A DNA stretch of 64,000 bases from Panaeolus papilionaceus (taxonomy: Eukaryota > Basidiomycota > Agaricomycetes > Agaricales). Under the pieces are notes generated by a model. That model ran no database searches and was not told the DNA's origin. It saw only the letters and a program-made list of their open reading frames with translations. Location of the stretch: contig JADNRZ010000024.1 in NCBI GenBank assembly GCA_015501605.1, positions 620,001 to 684,000 of the forward strand, in the 5' to 3' direction. The translations under genes were made by a program, and so were the position numbers. Shown in pieces: positions 50,720 through 61,435 of this stretch. Position 1 is the first letter of the stretch, and the number at the start of each line of letters is the position of its first letter.

Positions 50720-51008
50720 CTAATGTATTAAATGGTTAAAATCAGCCGTGTGGTCTTGAAGGAGTCACGGACAAGAGAGAATGTCATCTAAAAAATGCCA
50801 CAAGGCAGCGTGCTGAGTCGGATCCAGGGGTGAATCCAAACCAACAAGCGTCCTGGTAGCTTTCTAAAGCAGCAATGGAGGCTAGAATGTGCGATGAAGG
50901 CCTACCATTGGTTTGCAGAGCAGGTGCAGGTGTCGACGAAACAGGCAGTCAATGGTCGAGGATCAAGTTCAAACAGTCATGTGATCATACCTTGCTTGGG
51001 CTTAACCA

Positions 51009-54000
51009 ATGACTTTTGCAGTTCTGCCCACCAACCCGTCGCGTAAGGCAGCCGACACCACACTTCAGTCCACTTATAGACGGAAAAAGGCTGAAGCCGC
51101 TGCTGGGAAGCACTCCAAAACTCCACTCAATATCTCCAAAGTCGCGCCAAAAAATGCCAGCTCTCTGAAAGCTGGCTCTGCTATTTCCAAGATTGTCATC
51201 CAGACCCATGCAAGCCGGGGTGGTGATGGAAGACTCAAGACGACGAACTTTCAGCTCAAACGTTTACGGCTGCTACAATGCATTGAAGCGGAGAAGGAAG
51301 AGCATGCCCAACGACTCCAAGCCATGACCGAAAAGGAGTGCGAAGCTATTCAGGCTGCCTGTGCTCCCCTTAGTACAGAGCCCAGCTCTTCCCTTCACAA
51401 CGGCGACGACGACGACGATTCAGACCAGATCACAGCCACGGATATTCTTAACGGCAATATGCTGGTGGATATCAGTCATGCAGGAGGGGAGCTTAGCAAC
51501 CTTTTGTCCATAGGCGAGGATTTGTTTGGCAAGAACAGGTGAGTCTACAGAGCGATGTTTCGCCCCATCGTTTCTTACAAACTATCATTCCAGAACAAAG
51601 ACACATGATTACAGGACACGACGAAACCGAGTGGAGAATCGCACTACGGCCTTCAACGCTCAGATGAATGCAATGGTGGAGGCGTACATGATGTGGATGC
51701 ATGTCATGGGAGAGAACGCGTTGTCAGGTGAATACACACCCCCTCCTCCCACCCCAGGTCAGCAATCTACAAAATTGTTGGCTATGGATGTTTTCTGTAA
51801 GTAATCCTTTCTCCATCACTGTAAAACCGGGCTAACCTGTTCAAAAGATTCGCGGCGTATGGAGATTCACCACATTGACAGCGACCGGACTATCGTGTCC
51901 TCAGTCATTCGTTATGGCCTCATTCCCTGTTCCCCGCTCCGCCCATCCATCAGCAATGTCTGGGTCTGCTATGGAGTGGTACATAGTGCTCCGTAGCACT
52001 GTAGCGCCATAGCAGAGGGTACCCCTTATGTAGTTTCCCCATTAGGATCTGTAGCGCTCTGTAGCACCCCCTTGTTGCTACAGGGTGCTACAGACTGCTA
52101 TATAGGGTGCTACAGAGCGCTACATAGGTAGATCACCACATGTACAAACCACCCTTCAAATAGTGCATATAAATCAAGAAATCACTCATTTGATTAAAGG
52201 TAAAGCCAAAAATAATATATCATTTAAAAACTAACTAATACACCAGTGATACTACATATGCAACAGAGATAGTCAAGGGTAAGGAAATAGCGCAAATAAA
52301 AAGAACAGTAAATAAACATCAAATTAAAGGGACAAATGGAAATGGTAAGGAAGGAATGGAGGATGACACATGTTCTATAAAAATGCGAGGCTTGGTAGAG
52401 GAGAGGAGCAGGGTAGGAGGAGCAGATTCAAAAAAACCAAGAGCCTAAAGGCGTTGGAATAGTGACAAGTCATGGAAAGGATTATGAATTAATGACCTAA
52501 ATAGATGTATGTATCAATGAGCCATACTATAGAAATGAATAAAACAGTGCTCACCAAGAGACATAAACAACATGTTCAAGGAATCATGATGCGATGGACT
52601 AGAAAGACATGGTAAAGGAGCGTGGGAGAGTTCAGACATCAATGTCAGAGTATTCACATACCTATAAAACCAATCTCCTGTGCTCAAACAGACACAATAC
52701 AGCACCTATAATAATAGAAGTAATAGAAGAATATCATAAATAGAAAAAGAAAGAAAAAAAATAAAAGGAATCTCACTGAAATATGTTAAAGTGCAGGTAA
52801 AATCCACTGCCGAAGCAGCGATAACATCCTATGATATAGTAGTCAGCCACTTTGTTCCATAATAATAAACACTTACCAGGTCTCTTAAATATATATATAT
52901 AGAACCATTAGAGTGCCTGTGGGATGGGGAAATATGGTAGATGTGGTTGAAGATGATAGTTGAGGAAAGAAGAGAGTGCGATCAAAATTGCTTTTTTTGG
53001 AATCATTTTGGTTCGTGTTTTGATTAATCAGCATTTTCCCATCTCATATGTTTCACCAAAGCGGACAATGGACTTCAAAAAAAAAAGATAAGTCCAACTC
53101 ACTGGTCTCGAAATTCACTACTATTCTGTTATTTACATATTACATTACAATTATTTGTAGTCTAGCATATAGTTTACATTGGTTTTAATAATATAAGTAA
53201 TTTTCAGCATGACTTTAAGAGACAGCACTCCCTATAGCTATGTAATTACCATACCATGGTAGGTAGCAGTACACAGAGGGGGGAGGTAATGTATGTAGTG
53301 CTACAGAGCACTAACTCGCTAGTTGTTGCTACTGCTGCCATCATGGATGCTACAGTTGCTACTGTTGCCATGATGCACGCTACAGCCATCAGTGGCTATG
53401 CTACAACCCAAAATTGGAAATTGCTGATGTCTGTTGCGTTCACCGTTAGGACGCTGCAGATGTTTCAAACATCCCGCAATCGCTGCCCCCAAACCTCCAT
53501 CCACTCCTTTGTAAAAACCCTCTGCGACCTCTACCAACGACCTTTCAAACGCAGCATCTCACGACAATTCTCCATTTGCCTCGATCTCTACCTTGAGCTG
53601 AGGCGACAGGTGGAGCATCGGGTAATGGCAACCCTCCAGCGCAATTCCCCCGATTGGCGACTGCGACACGCCTGCGTTGCCTGTACCTATACCCTGAAGG
53701 ATGAAAATCCTCTGAAGTTCAAGATGCTCTACACTGTTGATGGGAATGACTCCCTCAAACGGATAGCAAGACGCGAAGCTGGCCTCCAGTATGACGACGA
53801 AGATGCTACTACACATCCTGTGCTAGGCGCATCCTCCGAATCCACTGACAGTCGCCGTGTTGGGCAGGGTCTGCATCTAACCAAAGAGGAGGTGGATACG
53901 TTGTCCTCTCAACAATCCGTTGAGGAGGACATCACAGATGAGGATGACGGCAATCCCTGCGCAGAGCGGTGGCGAAATATGAAGACGACATTGACAGCGA

Positions 54001-56012
54001 GGATGTGGGGAATTTTTGAGGAGACGGGCATCTTTATGGCGCTTTGTCGCCACGGATTCTCCCTATTGATGACAGACATGGTTCGGAGTGGTGAGCTGTA
54101 AGTTTTTTGTCTACTATGTCTGCCCTTTCTCATTCAGATGCAACTTCAGCTCAAAGTACCCCATTGCAATTGTTTCCAAGATGCTTGACGTCTTCGGGAA
54201 GGACTTGGCGCTTGGGTACGACATAGGGTGTCGCTTTTCAACCACACTCTTGAACAGTCCCATAGCTGCCAAGGTCAAGAAGAACAACCACCGTAGCCTC
54301 GTTGGCACGTTTCACGGTCACGCCCATAACCGACTTTGCCAGTCCAAAAACTTGGCTACGTATGTTGAGGGTGTGGGTCTGGATGCCTTTGAAGGCTGTG
54401 AGCCTCATTTTTCCGAGAGCAACAAAATGGCAGGCTCAACGAGGTATGCAAGCCCTTTTCACCGCTTGCAAACCATCGTCGAGTTCACGCATCACCGAGA
54501 TCGATTTGAAAAATATCAGAATTTGAGTAGGGCTTTCCTTTTCTCTCATTTAAACCGCCCTTATGCTGACCCTCCACAGGCACTTTCCTGCTGAACAATT
54601 ATAAGCAGGCTTTGGATATCCTTAGCACAAAGGACGAGGTGATGAACACTCTGAAGAAATTGGGGGCGGAAAGTGGCAAGGTTGTGGAGGGCTGGTTGAA
54701 GGAGGAAGAGGAGTACCTGTCCAATTTGAAGCGCGAGCCTGCAGAAGAGACGATGGAGATGGAATACTTTGTTCTTTTAGGGAACCTAATGCTGGCTGAG
54801 TGAGTGGTTTATGTGCAATTGGCATGGTCTGTAACTAACAACTTGGTCATAACTAAGGGATGCCCTTCAGCGGGCCAACTCCGTATTTGGTCTCAACATC
54901 ACCCCCGATACCATCCACCTACCTGACAAAACGCTTGCCACCGAGACATCCCGTCGTCATTTACGAGAAACGCACGCGGCTCGCCTCAGTGCCGTTCAAG
55001 CTATGGAAAAATGCCTGGGCATTCAGCAACGTTGGACGCGCGATTCAGACAAATGGAAGGAAACAGCAGAAAGGGTTGCACTTCGCCAGTACCAGCGAAG
55101 TCTGGACACACTAGAGGGGCTAGTGGTTTCACGGATGTTTGAGCTGGCAAAAATGAACATGTCACAGACAGGTAAGAACGTTTGCCTTCATTCCCTCACA
55201 ACTCCTAAGCTGACCTGTCCCAAGGCTACAGCCTGCGAAAGCACATTGCAGCCGCACTCAAAAGTCGGTCCAACGCCATCCGCACTGCCCTCGCAAAGTA
55301 CAATGCAGCCGCAGCAGCTCTGGATCCTCCCCGACAGGAACTTTCATGGGAGGAGGTTGTCGATTATGCCTTCCTGGCCGACTTCGACCTCCTCCGCGAC
55401 TGTCGTCAGGACATTCGTCTCAGACCTTGGGCAACCTCAGCAGCTCGTCATACGATGGATCGATACTTCAAACTGCTGCGAGCAGCAGAAGAAATTGACC
55501 GCTTGAACATCGAGATACACCGACTCTGGACATTCATGAGGGATGAAGACGAATTTCTTCTAGCAAAGGAGAAGGAAATCGCCGCCTCAAATCCCTCTCT
55601 CGCCTCTGCCATCAGCGCTTATCGCTCTGAAACCTCCCGCTTCCGAGAACATCACACCACAATCATCAACCAAATTCGCCAGCTTAAAGGCTATACAGGG
55701 AAGCCTGCAACATGCTTTGGAGTTGTAGTTTCCGAGCGTAAGACTCAAAAACGCCCATCGGCCTCCTCACAGCCCCAACCTCCCAATCCTCATGCGCCCT
55801 TGCCTATGAATTCACCCTCCCCTATCCCCTCATCCTCAATTCAAGCATTCAGTACGACTTCTACCGAAAGCAACCCGCATTGCACGCCTATGGAGGTGGA
55901 TTATCAGGAAGACAAGGACGACGACTTCGAGCAAGAGCAGGCAGGCGAAGATGAAGATGATGCAGTCTTAGTCGCCTTGACTGGCCTGCTGCATGTTTGT
56001 GATGATAAATAG
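51009..56012 (+). pseudogene. KDZ transposase, split by a nested insertion
   Basis: RNase H-fold DDE transposase of the Kyakuja-Dileera-Zisupton group. The ATG at 51009 opens MTFAVLPTNPSRKAA. N-terminal exons give RRTRRNRVENRTTAFNAQMN and RYGLIPCSPLRPSIS. After an interruption at 51963-53426 the protein resumes with SVAFTVRTLQMFQ, HSFVKTLCDLYQ and RQFSICLDLYLELRR. The presumed acidic triad is the Asp in TVDGND (53739), the Asp in LGYDIGC (54220) and the Glu in FEGCEPHF (54391). HGHAHN and a long helical C-terminus ending DAVLVALTGLLHVCDDK follow. Introns are near 51539, 51797, 54100, 54525, 54800 and 55170. The nested element adds stops, so the copy is probably inactive unless the insert is removed. 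Confidence 0.88.
51963..53426. mobile_element. Nested non-autonomous element in the KDZ transposase, 1464 bp
   Basis: Interrupts the transposase frame between PSIS and SVAFTVR. Flanking sequence shows a 7 bp direct repeat ATGTCTG (51956-51962 and 53427-53433), possibly 8 bp with a mutated first base, which suits a hAT-type target duplication. Both ends are dense in GTAGC/GCTAC subterminal repeats, for example GTAGCACTGTAGCGCCATAGC near the left and GCTACAGTTGCTACTGTTGCC near the right. The centre is AT-rich and has no coding sequence. Strand and exact termini are uncertain. Confidence 0.65.
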
Positions 56013-56100
56013 ATGTATTCGGCTTCTCTTCTTACGTATATACCATTGACCTATAATGTATGCAATATAAATTTCTTGTGTTTGTTTTAAATAAAAAAAA

Positions 56101-56417
56101 GGGCTCAAAACAAGCAAGGGAAAGTAGTTTATTGAGCTCGTCGTTGACAACGATGAGCTCGACACATGTGATGGCGTGGCGCAATGTTGTGCGGGATGAG
56201 TGGATGACAACCGGGTAGCACAGCCGAGCATCCCGGTACCCGATGACGCGGACACACTCACCAGCGCCCAGAGGTCAACCAGTTTGTTGTTCAAGTCCAC
56301 ATCGATATTCATTGCTATTGACCGTAGTGTGAGCCTATAGAAACCCCAGCTAACTAGCTGGGAACACTCGTTCCTAGTTCCAAGCTAATAACGTTTGACA
56401 GATGGGAGTCACAGGTG
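56101..56417 (-). repeat. Right terminal inverted repeat of the KDZ transposon
   Basis: 317 bp inverted copy of the left terminal repeat, ending GGGAGTCACAGGTG at 56417 next to the target duplication TATAGGTC. Confidence 0.9.
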
Positions 56418-57080
56418 TATAGGTCGATGAAGAAGAGGCTCAAGATATCTGCTCCGGGTAGGCGTTCGGGTTTAGCTTCGGTGCTTGTTTGGAGCGCTGT
56501 GGGTGATTTAGGCTGGGACCATGACTGAGATAGAGATTGTCTCTTGCCCTTCGTCTCTTTCTCTTCCTCCTCCTCAGACTTCGTCTTCCCCTTTAGCTTG
56601 GGCTTTACACTCGCCGACGAAGAATCTGACCGGCTCTGCTGGTCTTGCCTCTGATGTTGGTTTTAGTTTTAAGATGGGGACATGGGTGTGGGAGGAGGTT
56701 TTGGTTTTGATTCGTCCAGATCTTGTTCCCAGTCGCGTTCTGACCGTGTATCCTATAATTCCTGTTGCTTGGCATTTACTCCTCCACACCCTCTATCGTA
56801 TCCTCACCTACACCCCCATCCTTATCCCGAGCTTCATCCCTCATCTCTCTCCCCTCCAATCCAACATCGTGTTTTTTCTTTCTCTCCAGTTCTCTCTTGC
56901 TCGTTCTCTTTCTTCTTCTGCTTGCACTTCTTTTCCCCTATTCCCTTATCAGTAGCTTTCTCCTGCGTCTTCGGCTTTCCCTCACCCCGCCGCTCTATAT
57001 CCTTATCTTAATCCTCCATCACTCTTCCTGGTCCGCCTAGGTGGCCGTTTTCACTACCTCTACAACCTCACTGTAGGAGG
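56418..57080 (-). pseudogene. Air gene 5' fragment, unit 4, right part
   Basis: Continuation of the antisense Air fragment interrupted by the KDZ transposon. It is equivalent to 19795-20460 of unit 2, including the charged low-complexity stretch, and ends at the NACHT D promoter. Confidence 0.6.
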
Positions 57081-57323
57081 CAAAAAAACATTTTTCTGCG
57101 ATAGGATCAGCCTTCAGGCGCGCGTTGGCGACTAACTGAGTCGCCGGGGAGTATGGATGGCAGTGACATGCGAGTACAAGTTCTAGCTGTGTCGATTTGT
57201 GATAAAGTTTTAAACTATAAATGCGGTGAAGATGTGCGTGCTATCGAAGCATGTTCACACAAGTAATTAGTGAACACAGGTCGACAAGCTGAGCACGCCT
57301 TTCCTCTTGCTCTCGTCCATCCA

Positions 57324-60300
57324 ATGCCTGCCATTCGGACTCAACTTCTCCTCCGTGGCGCAAGTCCATCGCCACTGAGTCGCCCAGCAACGCCCAAAGG
57401 TAAGGCCAGACACTTTCGCGTTAGTTGAACATCCCTCGACTTATATTGAATGCGATCGTTCTGCCGTAGACTCTCGCTCATCAGCCAGCCAAACTTGCCT
57501 TCTGCCACCTGGAGTTGAAGCGTCTCATGGTATGCTTTGCTCGTATGACTTATCCCTACAATCAAGGCTAACCACTTCCTCTTAACCCGGTTACCCAGAC
57601 TCCTCCAGAACAGGGGTCCCAAGCTCATCGAATCTGATTCCCAATGGAAGATATCCATCCGTACAACAAGCTAGGCATGACCATGGAGCAAATCACGCAT
57701 CAGGTGAGGAACCTGCATGGCGTTACTGTTTTATATGCTTACATAGAGGTTGTAACCTTGTAGCCACCTCAGATCCACACCCAGCGATCTTTGGTCCAAA
57801 CAGCAAAAACATGTTTAATGGCGGGAATCCCACATTTCAGCAACATACTCACGTTCACCAACACAATACGAGAGGTAGTGAGTCTTTCTATATAAAGTGA
57901 GAGTAACATCTGACCCGCGCGTCTGCAGCGATAGAGATTCTGTACGAACACTCGTCACCAGGAGCAGCCTACAACTCCAAGGATCGATTCGATCCTCCCA
58001 AATGCCACCTAAACACCAGGACCGGACTTCGGAACACGACACTGAACTGGGTCAAGAATGGTCGTTCTCGAATTCTGTGGTTGTACGGCTCTGCAGGTGC
58101 AGGAAAGTCTGCCGTAGCACAAACCTTGGCTATAGAGCTCCGAGCGGCATCGAACCTTGCTGCCTCCTTTTTCTTCTCGAGAACGGCGCATCTGGATAGT
58201 CATCGCGGCCACGAGGGTCGTTTCGTCGCTAGCATCGCTTACCAGCTCACCCAAATTGTACCTGCCTTGCAGTGCTTCGTAGAGCATGTCGTTGCCACAG
58301 CACCATCCGTCTTTGACCTGACCCTGACAGAACAAGTTATGGCGCTGATTATCGAGCCCTTGAAGGCGGTACAACGGGACATGGCTAGTCATGGGGGTGC
58401 CGCCTGCATGCCACCCAGAGTTTTTGTTATCGATGGCTTGGACGAGTGCAAGGAAAAAAGTGGGCAAACCCAAATACTGGATGCCCTGGCTACGCTCGTT
58501 AGTCACCAGGAAGTCTTCCCATGCTCAGTGTTTCTAGCCAGTCGACCAGAGCCGGCCATTCAATCTTGGATAACCAACAAACAGTCGGAGAACCCGCAGC
58601 TTCTACAGAGCATTTCGCTCCCGGATCACTGTGATAGCGACCACGACATTGAAGTTTATGTCAACGATGAGACTGCAATAATCAAGCAATCGCATCCACT
58701 CAAATACCTGATTCCGGCTGATTGGCCATCACCTAGGCCCGTCAAGCAGATTATCGACCGCGCTTCTGGGCAATTTGTCTACGCCTCGACTATCATCAAA
58801 TATATCAAGGATCTACAGGGGTCATCCCTGCGAGCGACTGGAAGCCATTTTGAAGTACGCCATTCCCAGTGATGATCGACCGTATGCAGATCTGGATGCT
58901 CTGTATCTTCACATTCTCCGGCAAACCAAGCACCCAAAGCTTGTGCACAAGATTTTAGCCTTCCGAATCACGACAGCCTCGTTTTGGGGTAAAATGCATG
59001 ATGTCGATTCCAGAGACTACCTGCGGATCCTTCTCTCCTTACCCTATTCTGTCCACACGCTTCTCGTTGATTTGCAGTCTATCATGAATTGTGACAAAGA
59101 TGGGATGCAATTCATGGGTTATTTTGACCGGGACAGACCCTATCCACCTGTATTTCGTCACGCGTCACTTCTCGAGTTTCTCTTAGACCCACATCGATCG
59201 GAGGAATTCTATGTTGATATCCCGAGCATGGACAAGGAGCTTTCTGAAACCGCATTGCGACATTTGTGTGGTGAGTGTCCTTTGTTTTTTCAGAAGAGAG
59301 GTTTCTGAGCATACTTTATATAGCACCAGTAGAACCAGAACTAGCTGTGGCAGATGAAGAATACATCATCTATTGTTTCCTGATCATACTCCAAACCCGA
59401 ACGTCTCGCCAACCTTCTTCCAGGGTCCAAGTGGTCACACAACTTACCTGGTGGGACGCCTCGCACAGGCTGATGCTCTATATGACTCTTTGTCGACTAC
59501 ACTCGAACCGATCTTTGCATTCAGCTTTATTGGTCGACATCATTGACCGGAATTTATGGTCCGTTTTTGCACCAGCAGTCGCAACAATGCTAGTCCGAAT
59601 TCGCCAGGAATTTGAAAGTGCGCGGCTTCCGCTGGGACTGCTTGTTATGTATCAGGCAGAATTATTCTCGTCCATGCGCACGCCTGACTCCGACTTGGAT
59701 CCTGATGATCTTGTTAAATTGATTGATTGGCATCTCAAAGCGTGCATCCAGCGTGACACAGGAGTCAACATATGCGACTTCTTTTCCTCAATGAAGCACC
59801 TGTTCTTGCTGAAGGATTATTCGAACTACGAATGGCACAAATTCTTGGATGTCCTTGACGAATATCTGCCAGCCCCAGAGAAGGAAGCACTGGAGATCAA
59901 AAAATTGAAACGGAATGCAGAGGCTGACTGGCACCCTACCCTGGCAACTGCTGCGGCCGTATTCAGCACCAGGCATCTTAACTCAATGTCAGCATTTTAA
60001 TCACTTCTGGTATTATCATTTTATGACTGATGCAGTGGCCCCAATGGGGTGTCACTTGTGTAGGTTTGATGCACTGGAAGATTCAAGTTCTTCCCAGTTC
60101 ATTGTCGAAAATCAAGACCTTATCAACCACCTAAAGCAGACAGGAGGCGAGAATTGGCGTGCACTCGTCTTGTGTTACCTCTTAGAAGGCATCAGCCCAT
60201 TTATATGGTATCGCTGCCCCCTTTTAGCTGAGGTAGTCGCAGTTTTGGAAGAAACATCCCAGAAGATTTTTCCATCCCATGTTGTTTCCACAATGGAGGA

Positions 60301-60804
60301 TACAACCTTCCCCTTTGACTTTGCCTATCCCGAATTCGATTCTCACAAAGAATTGTGGCGCTCGCTTTCGAGTGAATACAGTCCCTGTACACTGCCTCGC
60401 TGGTATTTCCTTCCACCCCACTTCCACTACATATGGCCTGAAGGTTATAGACACAATCTTGGTCGCCTTCACGACTATATACGTGTATGTGTTCTGCTAC
60501 TGCTGAAGCTGGTTTCATTATTGGGGCACTGACTATACATAAACAGTCGTACCATATATGCAACAACTCTCAACCCCGTCGGGTTGATGCACCTGAAACC
60601 AGTTAGATTTACAACGCTGACACAGAGCATGACAGCAATTGGGATGGCAAGCCTCACTTGAGCGCATCTAACGTAGAAGCGAAAATAATAGACACCAGTA
60701 CAGGCCTTCCTATCGACAAGTACAGATGGTCCATGAGCATTAGATGGAACATTTTCCAAATGGATTATGAGGAAGCGGAGAGAAATTACGCAGAATTTAT
60801 TTGA
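57324..60804 (+). pseudogene. NACHT-domain NLR-like gene, copy D (frameshift and premature stop)
   Basis: Exon structure as in B and C: 57324-57399, 57470-57529, 57599-57703, 57764-57877, 57929-59270, 59324-59965, 60036-60484 and 60547 onwards. Walker A GSAGAGKSA and Walker B FVIDGLDE survive. Two lesions break it. The run after CTACA has four G where copy A has three (58818-58821), shifting the frame just before the HPCERLEAIL segment. A TAG at 60604-60606 replaces the tryptophan codon of the final exon. The donor of the intron after 59965 is GC instead of GT. An N-terminal product ending soon after the NACHT core (about 430 residues) could still be made. Sequence affinity changes from A-like to C-like to B-like along the gene. 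Confidence 0.85.
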
Positions 60805-61435
60805 TGAATAGCCATCAGTCTTGTGGTTCAGCACTGACATAGGTTAATATACATGCAGATCTTGTATGAATGGCATTCAAGCTGTGTTTCTATGCTCTTA
60901 ATTCAATCTTAATTTATATCTCGCAATTAAACTTGAGCAAGAACGGAGAATAACGCAAGTTGAGGGTAGGGCATGAAGTACTATCACTAACAATGCGGTG
61001 TGGAATATGAAGATGTTATATGGTCGTCGAGACGCATGTGCCCAATTTACATAAATTGAGACGAGGTGGTTCATGACAAGTGCTAAAGCTGCCATCATCA
61101 ACTTGAACATCGCAGACATCATCAGATTGGGTATGTCCGTGCCTAAGGACCTCGGTGGATCAATGATCATGAAGATCTGCGTTGACAGTGTCCACGTAGA
61201 AAGTGAACAACATGGCTCGGGAAAGAGGACAGGGTGTCAGAATGTCACGTCATAAGTCAAGACTAAAAGTTGAATTACCAAAATCCACGAAAATAAAATT
61301 ATAAAAAGAGATGCGAAATGCGAAATGTGCGAGCAGCCAAGTACATACATGAAATGCACAACAACGAAATAAAAACATCCACAAAAAAAGCCAGCACACC
61401 ACACCACGTCGTGGACAACCACCACCTCGCATACC
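60805..61435. other. Spacer downstream of NACHT D; gene Z region deleted
   Basis: Only the outer part of the usual spacer is present. The sequence from about 60960 resembles 15300-15540 of unit 1, so the roughly 2 kb containing gene Z and the short recurrent frame is missing here. No gene was recognised. Confidence 0.5.

Larger units (their letters stand above)
43504..56417. mobile_element. KDZ-superfamily DNA transposon, 12,914 bp
   Basis: Bounded by 317 bp terminal inverted repeats that start CACCTGTGACTCCC and flanked by an 8 bp direct repeat TATAGGTC (43496-43503 and 56418-56425). Units 2 and 3 show the empty-site sequence (GGTT..GGTCGATGA(A/G)GAAGAGG). Four genes lie inside: an unknown long gene (minus), a gene with two RNase H1 N-terminal domains (plus), a TET/JBP dioxygenase (minus) and a KDZ transposase (plus). 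KDZ elements linked to TET/JBP genes are known from Agaricomycetes. The 8 bp duplication fits Zisupton-type elements. The transposase contains a nested 1.46 kb insertion, so this copy is probably no longer autonomous. The apparently identical terminal repeats suggest a recent arrival. Confidence 0.93.
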
